Of a DNA stretch of 64,000 nucleotides, positions 9,017 to 16,339 are shown one piece after another. The translations under genes were made by a program, and so were the position numbers. The stretch spans positions 62,001 to 126,000 of the forward strand of contig JBBEWH010000017.1 in NCBI GenBank assembly GCA_037414955.1, written 5' to 3'. The notes beneath the pieces were generated by a model. That model was not told the DNA's origin, made no database searches, and saw only the letters and a program-made list of their open reading frames with translations. Positions within the stretch are counted from its first letter, which is position 1, and each line of letters begins with the position of its first letter. This DNA is from Phytohabitans sp037414955. GTDB lineage: Bacteria > Actinomycetota > Actinomycetes > Mycobacteriales > Micromonosporaceae.

Positions 9017-9856
9017 CTAATTGCATCGTTCCAGAAGCTGCACGGCCCGCCAGCGGGCGACCAGCTTCTCGTACGCCTCGGTGGCCCCCTCCGCGTCGCC
9101 GCGCGACAGGCCGGCCAGCCCGGCTGCGACCAGTTTGGGGGAATCGTCCGCTTCGAGGGCGTCGTCGGGCAGCAGGTCGACGAGCCCGCCGTAGTCCAGC
9201 TCCACCACCGAGCGCGGGTGGAACTCCTCGAGCCACCGGGCGCCCTCCTCGACCGCCTCGGTGATCGGCGCGTCGCCGACCGCCTTGCGGAGGACGGACA
9301 CGCCCCGATGGGCCCGCCGCCGCGCCTTGGAGATCTCCGTCCGGTACCGCAGCGCCCGGCGGTCCCGGCGCAGCACCAGCTCGCGCTCGGCGTCGTCGAC
9401 GAAGACGAACCACCGCAGCGGCACGCCCCACGTGGCGATCTGCTCGTGCACCCGGGGGACGCCGCGCTCCAGCACCTTGGCGCCGCTGCGCCAGTCCTCG
9501 ACGATCGCCTTCGCCTGCCCCGCCAGGACCGGCGGCACGAACGCGTCGGCCAGGATCGAGGGCACCCCGTCGCGGGCGCTGAGCGCCGCCTCAGCGACCC
9601 GGACGCGCAGGTTCCAGGGGCAGACCAACAGGGTGTCGTCGGCCTCCAGGACGTATGCCTCGTCGGGGAGGTCGGGCAGCCGCGTCCAGCCCGCACCGAG
9701 CGCCGCGATGACGGCCGTACGCTGCCGGACCGGACCCTCGGCGGGCGCCACCGCACGACCCTCCCGCGCGTAGCGCCGCCAAAACATCTGGCGTTCCCGG
9801 TCGAAGGCGGTCAGCGGTTCATACACGCGGAGATACGAAGCGAACAGCGACGGCAC
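9017..9856 (-). CDS. Conserved actinobacterial protein of unknown function between bldC and vdh
   Basis: 279 residues from the GTG at 9854-9856, which has a strong GGGAGGA ribosome site eight bases upstream. The open frame extends to 9982, but that part overlaps the vdh promoter. The protein starts PSLFASYLRVYEPLTAFDRE, is soluble, rich in Arg and Glu, and has no signal peptide or membrane segment. I recall a similar protein in the same place in Streptomyces genomes. The function is unknown; the late segment LAGLSRGDAEGATEAYEKLV looks like a TPR-like helical pair. Confidence 0.8.
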   Translation of the reverse strand: MPSLFASYLRVYEPLTAFDRERQMFWRRYAREGRAVAPAEGPVRQRTAVIAALGAGWTRLPDLPDEAYVLEADDTLLVCPWNLRVRVAEAALSARDGVPSILADAFVPPVLAGQAKAIVEDWRSGAKVLERGVPRVHEQIATWGVPLRWFVFVDDAERELVLRRDRRALRYRTEISKARRRAHRGVSVLRKAVGDAPITEAVEEGARWLEEFHPRSVVELDYGGLVDLLPDDALEADDSPKLVAAGLAGLSRGDAEGATEAYEKLVARWRAVQLLERCN

Positions 9857-9984
9857 GGCGCGATCCTCCCACGAAACGCGGCGCTCTCCCACGGAACCCA
9901 GCAGCTGAGCGGAATAGGCTCGTCTCATCGAGACCGGCACCATCCCCGCCGGTCCCTCGGACCGCACCTCACAAGGGAGCAACC

Positions 9985-11082
9985 ATGGGCGTATTCGCCA
10001 CCGACGGCGTTCTCGACGGCCCCGCGTCCGCAGGCCACGAGCAGGTCGTCTTCTGCCAGGACAAGCAGACCGGGCTGAAGGCGATCATCGGGATCTACTC
10101 CACGGCGCTCGGCCCCGCGCTGGGCGGCACCCGGTTCTACCCCTACGCCAGCGAGGAAGACGCCCTGCACGACGTGCTGGAGCTGTCCCGCGCCATGGCG
10201 TACAAGAACGCGCTGGCCGGCCTCGACCACGGCGGCGGCAAAGCGGTGATCTGGGGTGACCCGCGGCAGATCAAGACCGAGGCGCTGCTGCGGGCGTACG
10301 GCCGCTTCGTGCAGTCGCTGAACGGCCGCTATTACACCGCCTGCGACGTGGGCACCTACGTGGCCGACATGGACGTGGTGGCCCGCGAGACGCGCTTCGT
10401 GACCGGGCGCAGCGTCGAGCACGGCGGCGCCGGCGACTCGTCCGTGCTGACCGCCTGGGGCCTCTTCCAGGGCATGCGCGCCGCCGTCGAGCACCTGTGG
10501 GGCGCGCCGACCGTCGCCGGCCGCCGGGTCGGCGTCGCCGGCCTCGGCAAGGTCGGCAAGGTGCTCGTCGGGCACCTGCTCGACGACGGGGCCGAGGTCG
10601 TCGCGACCGACGTCGACGAACGGGCGCTCGCGTGGGCCCGCCAGGCGCACCCGCGGGTCGAACTGGTCGCGGACACCGCGACCCTGATCCGGTCCGACAT
10701 CGACGTGTACGCGCCCTGCGCGCTCGGCGGCGCGCTGGACGACGAGACGGTGCCGGTACTGCGCGCCAAGGTGATCGCCGGCGGTGCGAACAACCAGCTC
10801 GCCCACCCCGGCATCGAGAAGCTGCTCGCCGAGCGGGGCATCCTCTACGCGCCGGACTACGTGGTGAACGCCGGCGGTGTGATCCAGGTCGCCGACGAGG
10901 TCCACGGCTTCAACTTCGAGCGGGCCAAGCTCCGGGCCAATCGGATCTACGACACCACGCGCGACATCCTCCGGCTGGCCGACGCCGAAGGGGTGCCGCC
11001 GGCGGTGGCCGCCGACCGGCTCGCCGAGCGCCGGATGGCCGACGTCGGGCGGCTGCGGATGATCCATCTCGGCTCCGCGTGA
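9985..11082 (+). CDS. vdh: Valine/leucine dehydrogenase (Glu/Leu/Phe/Val dehydrogenase family)
   Basis: 365 residues. NAD-dependent oxidative deamination of branched-chain amino acids to 2-oxo acids, a source of acyl-CoA starters in actinomycetes. Visible motifs are GGTRFYPY near residue 48, YKNALAG (Lys74), DHGGGKAVIWGD with the catalytic Lys86, and the Rossmann motif GVAGLGKVGK near residue 183. The length is right for the octameric Leu/Val group. The ribosome site AAGGGAGC precedes the ATG. It is divergent from the gene ending at 9017. Val versus Leu preference cannot be read from sequence; the name follows the conserved bldC neighbourhood. Confidence 0.9.
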   Translation: MGVFATDGVLDGPASAGHEQVVFCQDKQTGLKAIIGIYSTALGPALGGTRFYPYASEEDALHDVLELSRAMAYKNALAGLDHGGGKAVIWGDPRQIKTEALLRAYGRFVQSLNGRYYTACDVGTYVADMDVVARETRFVTGRSVEHGGAGDSSVLTAWGLFQGMRAAVEHLWGAPTVAGRRVGVAGLGKVGKVLVGHLLDDGAEVVATDVDERALAWARQAHPRVELVADTATLIRSDIDVYAPCALGGALDDETVPVLRAKVIAGGANNQLAHPGIEKLLAERGILYAPDYVVNAGGVIQVADEVHGFNFERAKLRANRIYDTTRDILRLADAEGVPPAVAADRLAERRMADVGRLRMIHLGSA

Positions 11083-11297
11083 CGGCGCGGCTCGGCTAAC
11101 TGGCGGGGCTTCGGATGGCTCCTTACCCCGCCCGAACCGACGGCTCCGGGACGAATGCGACGCGCCGGAGCGTGGCGCAGGTAACCCGGGATGCCGAACC
11201 TGGCCATCCCCATGTACCGTAAGAGCCACGAGAGATGCCTGACGTCATCGGGGCCCGCCTTCGGGCTGCCCCGAATTCTGTGCGAGGGGGTCGAGCC

Positions 11298-11507
11298 ATG
11301 GGGCGCGGCCGTGCTAAGGCCAAGCAGACAAAGGTGGCCCGGGAGTTGAAGTATCACTCCCCGAACACCGACCTCGCCGCCTTGCAGCGAGAACTTTCGG
11401 GCAGCAGCGGCAAGCCAGACCGTGTCGACGACGACTACAACGGCGAGTTCGTCGACGATGACGACGAAGGCGACGAGCCGGACAACTGGGCGCCCCGCGC
11501 CCCTTGA
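11298..11507 (+). CDS. DUF3073 small protein
   Basis: 69 residues from the ATG at 11298. The N-terminal half is strongly basic (MGRGRAKAKQTKVARELKYH) and the C-terminal half strongly acidic (VDDDDEGDEPDN). This is the typical DUF3073 pattern seen across actinobacteria. The upstream in-frame extension to 11235 has no homologous look and is less likely. It sits next to purM in the conserved block, and its function is unknown. A short hairpin (GCCCG/CGGGC, about 11254-11267) lies in its leader. Confidence 0.85.
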   Translation: MGRGRAKAKQTKVARELKYHSPNTDLAALQRELSGSSGKPDRVDDDYNGEFVDDDDEGDEPDNWAPRAP

Positions 11508-11527
11508 CCGCTGCCCTTTCGCTCATC

Positions 11528-11579
11528 GATCTAGGGCGTATCGTCGCGACCCTCCAGTCGCGACGACGCGCCCTAGATC
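11528..11579. terminator. Long hairpin after the DUF3073 gene
   Basis: GATCTAGGGCG (11528-11538) pairs with CGCCCTAGATC (11569-11579), and the inner GTCGCGAC halves pair around CCTCCA. This 52-base structure ends GATCATGAG like the 56-bp elements but has a different body. It lies 20 bases after the DUF3073 stop and is probably a bidirectional terminator. Confidence 0.7.
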
Positions 11580-11595
11580 ATGAGGTAGCGCGCTA

Positions 11596-11623
11596 GGGCC
11601 GGTATCAAAGTGGATACCGGCCC
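11596..11623. terminator. Terminator hairpin facing the RiPP locus
   Basis: GGGCCGGTATC (11596-11606) pairs perfectly with GATACCGGCCC (11613-11623) around AAAGTG. It lies four bases beyond the stop of the minus-strand RiPP precursor and can terminate both convergent units. Confidence 0.75.
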
Positions 11624-11627
11624 TTGG

Positions 11628-11840
11628 TCAGCGAGGGCGGTTGTTCCAGTTGTAGAACGTGGGGATGTTCTCGAAGTGGTTCCAGGCGCACACCGCGCCG
11701 GACTCCGCCTCGCCGGCCACCTCCGCCCGCTCCTGGCGCGCCCGCGCCGCCTCCGCCAGCAGCACGGTCAACCCTGCCCGGGCTTCGTGCACCCGCTCCG
11801 CCACTGGGTCTCCGACGCCATCAGGCTGACTCTCGGGCAT
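11628..11840 (-). CDS. RiPP precursor peptide, probable multi-cyclophane type (AmcA-like)
   Basis: 70 residues, beginning 20 bases inside the end of the radical SAM gene. An Ala/Glu-rich helical leader (residues 8-47) is followed by an aromatic, Asn-rich end, CAWNHFENIPTFYNWNN. It contains four aromatic-X-Asn/His triplets: W53-N-H55, F56-E-N58, F62-Y-N64 and W65-N-N67. This is the pattern of three-residue cyclophane precursors (triceptides) modified by radical SAM/SPASM enzymes. No protease or exporter gene is adjacent, so the mature product cannot be predicted. The AmcA name rests on resemblance only. Confidence 0.8.
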   Translation of the reverse strand: MPESQPDGVGDPVAERVHEARAGLTVLLAEAARARQERAEVAGEAESGAVCAWNHFENIPTFYNWNNRPR

Positions 11841-12930
11841 GGTCCAACACTCCCTCTAATAGGCCGATCTTGCTGTTGCGGCAGTGGTCGGTCTCCGTAC
11901 CGTCAAAACGCCCGTGCTCGAAGTAACGGTTGGCCGCGTGCGCGCCGCCGCAGAAGCCGAAGTAGGGGCAGGTCGCCCGGCACGCCTCCACGCCGGTGAG
12001 GAACTCCCCGATCCACGGGGTGTTGGCCGCCGCCGTCGCGATGATCTCAGGCAGCTCGGTCGACAGCACATTTCCGCTGGTGAAGTCGCCGTAACGCGGG
12101 TCGGAGAAGCCCGCCAGCTCCGGCGAGAGGAGCACCACCGACCCGTCGTACCCGATGGTCGGGATCGGGTCGAGCCGGCGCGGGAGCACCTCGTCGGCGG
12201 TGCCGTCGAGGACGGCCGCCGCGTACCGCAACGACCACTCCACCTCGCGGAGGTGGATGCGCGGGTCGCGCCGCCAGGCCGCGACCAGCTCGGCCCAGAA
12301 GCCGCTGACCGCCGCCGGGTCGCGCGCGTTCGACCGCGCGTTCACGCCCTCCTGCTCCTCGATGTTGATGCCGAGCACGTCACAGCCCAGCTCGAGGAAG
12401 TAGTCGTACAGCTCGGTGGCCAGGCCCGGCTCCGGCCGCGCCACCACGCAGAGCGCCGAGAAGCCGATGCCGTGCCGGCGCAGCGCGTCGACACCGCGCA
12501 TGATGCGGTCGTACGACGGCTGGCCGCCCCGGGTGACCCGGTCGCCGTTGCGGGCCTGCGGGCCGTCGACGCTGACGCTCACCCGGACCTGGTGCTCGGC
12601 GAAGAACGCGCACCACGCGTCATCGATCAGCGTGGCGTTGGTCTGCACGTGATGTTCGACGCGCGGGTCGAACGGCGCCAGCAGCGCCGCCAGGTGCGGC
12701 CGGCCCGCGGCCATCGGCTCGCCGCCGTGCCACACCACCGAGAAGCGGCCTGTCGCCGCCCACGCGTTGACCGCGCCGGCGACCGCCGCCGCGACCGCCA
12801 CCGGCATCTTGCGGTCCTCTGCCCGCCACGGCAGATAGCAGTACGCGCAGTCGAGGTTGCACAGCGTTGTCGGCTGCATCACCACGTATGTGGGCACGGT
12901 GGCGATGCCGCGCATACCGCTGAACGCCAC
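11821..12930 (-). CDS. Radical SAM/SPASM peptide maturase, probable cyclophane-forming (AmcB-like)
   Basis: 369 residues, GTG start behind a GAGGAGG ribosome site. The radical SAM CX3CX2C motif is CNLDCAYC (Cys24, 28, 31). The C-terminal SPASM region has a Cys cluster in ACRATCPYFGFCGG and a later Cys in DHCRNSKIG, which would hold auxiliary iron-sulfur clusters. The overlapping precursor gene makes its role clear: it would join aromatic side chains to nearby residues in the core peptide. The pair interrupts the otherwise conserved DUF3073-purM order, so it may be an insertion. Confidence 0.88.
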   Translation of the reverse strand: MAFSGMRGIATVPTYVVMQPTTLCNLDCAYCYLPWRAEDRKMPVAVAAAVAGAVNAWAATGRFSVVWHGGEPMAAGRPHLAALLAPFDPRVEHHVQTNATLIDDAWCAFFAEHQVRVSVSVDGPQARNGDRVTRGGQPSYDRIMRGVDALRRHGIGFSALCVVARPEPGLATELYDYFLELGCDVLGINIEEQEGVNARSNARDPAAVSGFWAELVAAWRRDPRIHLREVEWSLRYAAAVLDGTADEVLPRRLDPIPTIGYDGSVVLLSPELAGFSDPRYGDFTSGNVLSTELPEIIATAAANTPWIGEFLTGVEACRATCPYFGFCGGAHAANRYFEHGRFDGTETDHCRNSKIGLLEGVLDHARESA

Positions 12931-13006
12931 CCATCCTCCTCAGCCTGCGTAAACTGCTGTTCCAGGCTAGGCGGCTCGGCCGAATAGATGAAGACCTCTC
13001 GTCTGG

Positions 13007-14143
13007 TCAGCCGCGGGTGTGCTGGCCGATCATCTGCACCATGCCGGTGCCCTCGATGATCTCGCCGGCCTGCCAGGCCTCGACGCCCCGACCGGCCAGG
13101 AACGCGAGCGCCCGGTCGGCGTCGGTGGCCGAGACGACCGCGAACATGCCCACGCCCATGTTGAACGTCGACTCCATCTCCGGGTCTTCGATGCGCCCCT
13201 TGGTCTGCACCAGCTCGAAGATGGGCTGCGGCTTCCAGGTGGAGCGGTTGACCACCGCGTCGACGTGCTCGGGCAGGACCCGCACCAGGTTGCCCGGGAT
13301 GCCGCCGCCGGTCACGTGCGCCAGCGCGCGCACCTCGCACTCCTCGATCAGCTTGAGGCAGTCGCGCGCGTAGATCTTCGTCGGGGTCAGCAGCTCCTCG
13401 CCGAGGGTGCGCTGCCGGCCGAAGTCTTCCACCACCGTGTCCAGCCGCATCCGGCCCGCGCCCAGCAGCACGTGCCGGACCAGGGAGAACCCGTTGGAGT
13501 GGAGGCCGGACGAGCGCATCGCGATCACCACGTCGCCGACCTCGACCCGCTCGCGGCCGAGGATCTCGCTCTCCTCGACCACACCGACGCCGGTGGCGGA
13601 CACGTCGTACTCGTCGGGGCGCAGCACGCCCGGGTGCTCGGCGGTCTCGCCGCCCAGCAGGGCGCAGCCCGCGTACCGGCAGCCGTCGGCGATGCCGGCG
13701 CCGATCTCGGCGACCTTGTCCGGCACGACCTCGCCGCAGGCGATGTAGTCGAGCAGGAACAGCGGCTCGGCGCCGCACGCCACCAGGTCGTCGACCACCA
13801 TCGCGACCAGGTCGATGCCGACCGTGTCGTGGATGTCGAGCTGCTGGGCGATCACCAGCTTCGTGCCCACCCCGTCGGTCGACGAGGCGAGGATCGGGTT
13901 GCGGTACTTGCCGACGTCGAGGCGGAACAGGCCCGCGAACCCGCCCAGGTCACCGATCACCTCGGGCCGGGTGGTGCGCTGCACCTTCGACTTCAGCAAC
14001 TCCACGGCGCGCTCACCGGCGTGGATCGACACGCCCGCGTCCGCGTATGTGACCGTGCGTTTGCGGTTGGTGCGGTTGGTCCACGGCTGCCGGTTCCGGC
14101 CCCCACCTGCGCCCGCGCTGCTGCGTTCGGTCACGTGCGTCAC
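13007..14143 (-). CDS. purM: Phosphoribosylformylglycinamidine cyclo-ligase (AIR synthetase)
   Basis: 378 residues from the GTG at 14141-14143 (ribosome site GGGGAGAG); the longer frame to 14245 runs over the purF end and is rejected. It makes aminoimidazole ribotide with ATP in purine synthesis. Recognisable parts are VTYADAGVSIHAGERAVELL, the strand ILASSTDGVGTKLVIA, and the glycine-rich TGGGIPGNLVRVLP. An extra N-terminal 30 residues, rich in Gly/Arg, precede the conserved domain. It lies 46 bases downstream of purF in the same direction. Confidence 0.95.
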   Translation of the reverse strand: MTHVTERSSAGAGGGRNRQPWTNRTNRKRTVTYADAGVSIHAGERAVELLKSKVQRTTRPEVIGDLGGFAGLFRLDVGKYRNPILASSTDGVGTKLVIAQQLDIHDTVGIDLVAMVVDDLVACGAEPLFLLDYIACGEVVPDKVAEIGAGIADGCRYAGCALLGGETAEHPGVLRPDEYDVSATGVGVVEESEILGRERVEVGDVVIAMRSSGLHSNGFSLVRHVLLGAGRMRLDTVVEDFGRQRTLGEELLTPTKIYARDCLKLIEECEVRALAHVTGGGIPGNLVRVLPEHVDAVVNRSTWKPQPIFELVQTKGRIEDPEMESTFNMGVGMFAVVSATDADRALAFLAGRGVEAWQAGEIIEGTGMVQMIGQHTRG

Positions 14144-14189
14144 GGCTCTCCCCTTTGTGCTGTGCGGTCGCCCGCTTATGTAGTGGCTG

Positions 14190-15743
14190 CTACGGGCGGT
14201 GCAGCGCGTCGGCGCCGCCGGGACTGGCGACGAGTGGCGGGGCACCCGGCGCGGAGCGGTCGGCTCCGGCCTCGTGCTGATCGGTGGCGCGCTTGTCGAC
14301 GCCCTCCAGCACGTGCTTGCCGATCAGGTTGCCCGCGGGCAACTCGATCGGATATTCGCCGTCGAAGCAGGCGCGGCAGAGACGCGTCTTCGGCTGCTCG
14401 GTGGCGGCGACCAAACCGGCGAGGGACACATAGCCGAGCGTGTCCGCGCCGATAGAGCGGCGAATGCCTTCGATATCCAGGCCGTTGGCGAGCAACTCGG
14501 CCCGGGTCGCGAAGTCGATGCCGTAGAAACAGGGCCAGGTGACCGGAGGTGAGGAGATGCGCACGTGCACCTCCAGCGCGCCGGCCTCGCGCAGCATCCG
14601 GACGATCGCGCGCTGGGTGTTGCCGCGCACGATCGAGTCGTCGACCACCACCAGCCGCTTGCCACGCACGTTTTCCCGCAGGGGGTTCAGCTTGAGCCGG
14701 ATGCCGAGCTGGCGCAAGGTCTGCGACGGTTGGATGAAGGTGCGACCCACATACGGGTTCTTCATCAGGCCGGCGCCGTAGGTGATGCCGGACCCCTCCG
14801 CGTAGCCGATCGCCGCGGGCGTGCCCGACTCCGGCACCGGGATCACCAGATCGGCCTCGACCGGGTGCTCCTTGGCGAGCCGCCGGCCGATCTCCACCCG
14901 GGCCGCGTGGATGTTGCGGCCGGCGATCGTCGTGTCGGGCCGGGCGATATAGACGTATTCGAACAGGCAGCCCTTGGGCTCGGGCGCCGCGAACCGGGCC
15001 GAGCGGAGGCCGTGCTCGTCGATCGCGATCAACTCGCCGGGCTCGACCTCGCGGACGAAGCTCGCGCCCACGATGTCGAGGGCCGCGGTTTCGCTCGCCA
15101 CCACCCAGCCGCGCTCCAGGCGGCCGAGCACCAGCGGGCGGACCCCATGGGCGTCGCGGGCCGCGTAGAGCGTGGTCTCGTCCATGAACACGAGGCTGAA
15201 CGCGCCGCGCAGGGTCGGCAGCACCTCCACCGCCGCCGCCTCGACCGACAGGTCGGGCCGGCTGGCCAGCAGCGCCGTGACCAGGGCGGTGTCGGAGGTC
15301 GCGCCCTCGGTGTCGAGGCCGCGCTCGACCGCGGCGCGGGCCAGCTCGGCGGTGTTGACCAGGTTGCCGTTGTGGCCCAGCGCGATCGTCGTGCCGGCTG
15401 GCGTGGCGCGGATCGTCGGCTGGGCGTTTTCCCAGGTGGAGCCGCCGGTCGTGGAGTAACGGGCGTGCCCGATGGCCAGGTGACCGCGCAGGCTCGCGAG
15501 CGTCGGCTCGTCGAACACCTGGGCCACCAGGCCAAGATCTTTGTAGACCACCACTCCGGAGCCGTCGCTGACCGCGATGCCCGCCGCTTCTTGCCCTCGG
15601 TGCTGCAATGCATACAGACCGAAATAGGTGAGTTTCGCCACATCTTCCCCCGGCGCCCAAACACCGAAGACGCCGCAAGCATCTTGCGGGCCGGGCCGTT
15701 GGGGGTCGAGGTCGTGGCTCAACCGGCCGTCGCCTCGGGGCAC
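14190..15743 (-). CDS. purF: Amidophosphoribosyltransferase
   Basis: 517 residues from the GTG at 15741-15743, chosen because GAGGAG lies six bases upstream. It performs the first committed step of purine synthesis (PRPP plus glutamine). The N-terminal nucleophile Cys is in QDACGVFGVW after a short propeptide, followed by LQHRGQEAAGIAV. The PRPP site is VVVDDSIVRGNT. The C-terminal Cys residues expected for the iron-sulfur type include RLCRACFDGEYP. It leads a purF-purM unit. Confidence 0.96.
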   Translation of the reverse strand: MPRGDGRLSHDLDPQRPGPQDACGVFGVWAPGEDVAKLTYFGLYALQHRGQEAAGIAVSDGSGVVVYKDLGLVAQVFDEPTLASLRGHLAIGHARYSTTGGSTWENAQPTIRATPAGTTIALGHNGNLVNTAELARAAVERGLDTEGATSDTALVTALLASRPDLSVEAAAVEVLPTLRGAFSLVFMDETTLYAARDAHGVRPLVLGRLERGWVVASETAALDIVGASFVREVEPGELIAIDEHGLRSARFAAPEPKGCLFEYVYIARPDTTIAGRNIHAARVEIGRRLAKEHPVEADLVIPVPESGTPAAIGYAEGSGITYGAGLMKNPYVGRTFIQPSQTLRQLGIRLKLNPLRENVRGKRLVVVDDSIVRGNTQRAIVRMLREAGALEVHVRISSPPVTWPCFYGIDFATRAELLANGLDIEGIRRSIGADTLGYVSLAGLVAATEQPKTRLCRACFDGEYPIELPAGNLIGKHVLEGVDKRATDQHEAGADRSAPGAPPLVASPGGADALHRP

Positions 15744-15863
15744 CTGCCGCTCCTCAGTGCTGATCCGGGTTCCTGTCGCCACAGTGTACGCGAGCCGAGG
15801 CCGACAACAGAGAGCCACCTTTTGGCTGCCTCTCGTCATCACACTGGACATTTGCCTGGGTTG

Positions 15864-16217
15864 TTACATCGGTATGTACCCCGAAATGTCAGCGCGAGTG
15901 CCGCTGGCACTGATTCGGCCCTCGGTAACCGCCTCGTCCCACGTCATCCGGCCCGTCGCCAGGAGGACCCAGGTGACCGGATTCATCTCCACCACGTTCG
16001 GTGGCGTACCCCGGGTGTGTCGCGGCCCTTCTCCGCACTGCACCGCGCCGTAGGGTGGGACGCGGACCTCCACCGACCGCCCCGGAGCCCGCCGGGCGAG
16101 CTCCGACAGGAGCGTCCGCACAGCGTCACGCAATGTGGCGGATTCGGGGGTGCGACCGGCGTCGACGTCCGCGAGTACCGTCGCCACCGCAGAGGACTTA
16201 TTGTGCGCACTGGACAC
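15864..16217 (-). CDS. SCP2-like (sterol carrier family) small protein
   Basis: 117 residues, GTG start at 16215-16217. The centre, RSVEVRVPPYGAVQCGEGPR, followed by HTRGTPPNVVEMNPVTWVLL, is characteristic of the actinobacterial sterol carrier family protein found next to purF. It probably binds a hydrophobic ligand; no enzymatic residues are visible. It is separated from purF by about 120 bases that may hold the purF promoter. The ribosome site is weak, so the start is uncertain. Confidence 0.8.
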   Translation of the reverse strand: MSSAHNKSSAVATVLADVDAGRTPESATLRDAVRTLLSELARRAPGRSVEVRVPPYGAVQCGEGPRHTRGTPPNVVEMNPVTWVLLATGRMTWDEAVTEGRISASGTRADISGYIPM

Positions 16218-16339
16218 GTCGGGACGATACGACCGGGTATCTCGTCACTTCCTGCCGCCCCTGGGTCGCGCTGATGCCCCGAAACAAGGCATAGTGGCCG
16301 ACGGTGTACTCGTGCGAGCAAGACCGGAAGGCGGTGGAC

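Noticed and set aside
8822..10078. A plus-strand frame opposite the gene between bldC and vdh
   Set aside because: The minus-strand frame has a strong ribosome site and conserved synteny; the plus frame overlaps the vdh start region.
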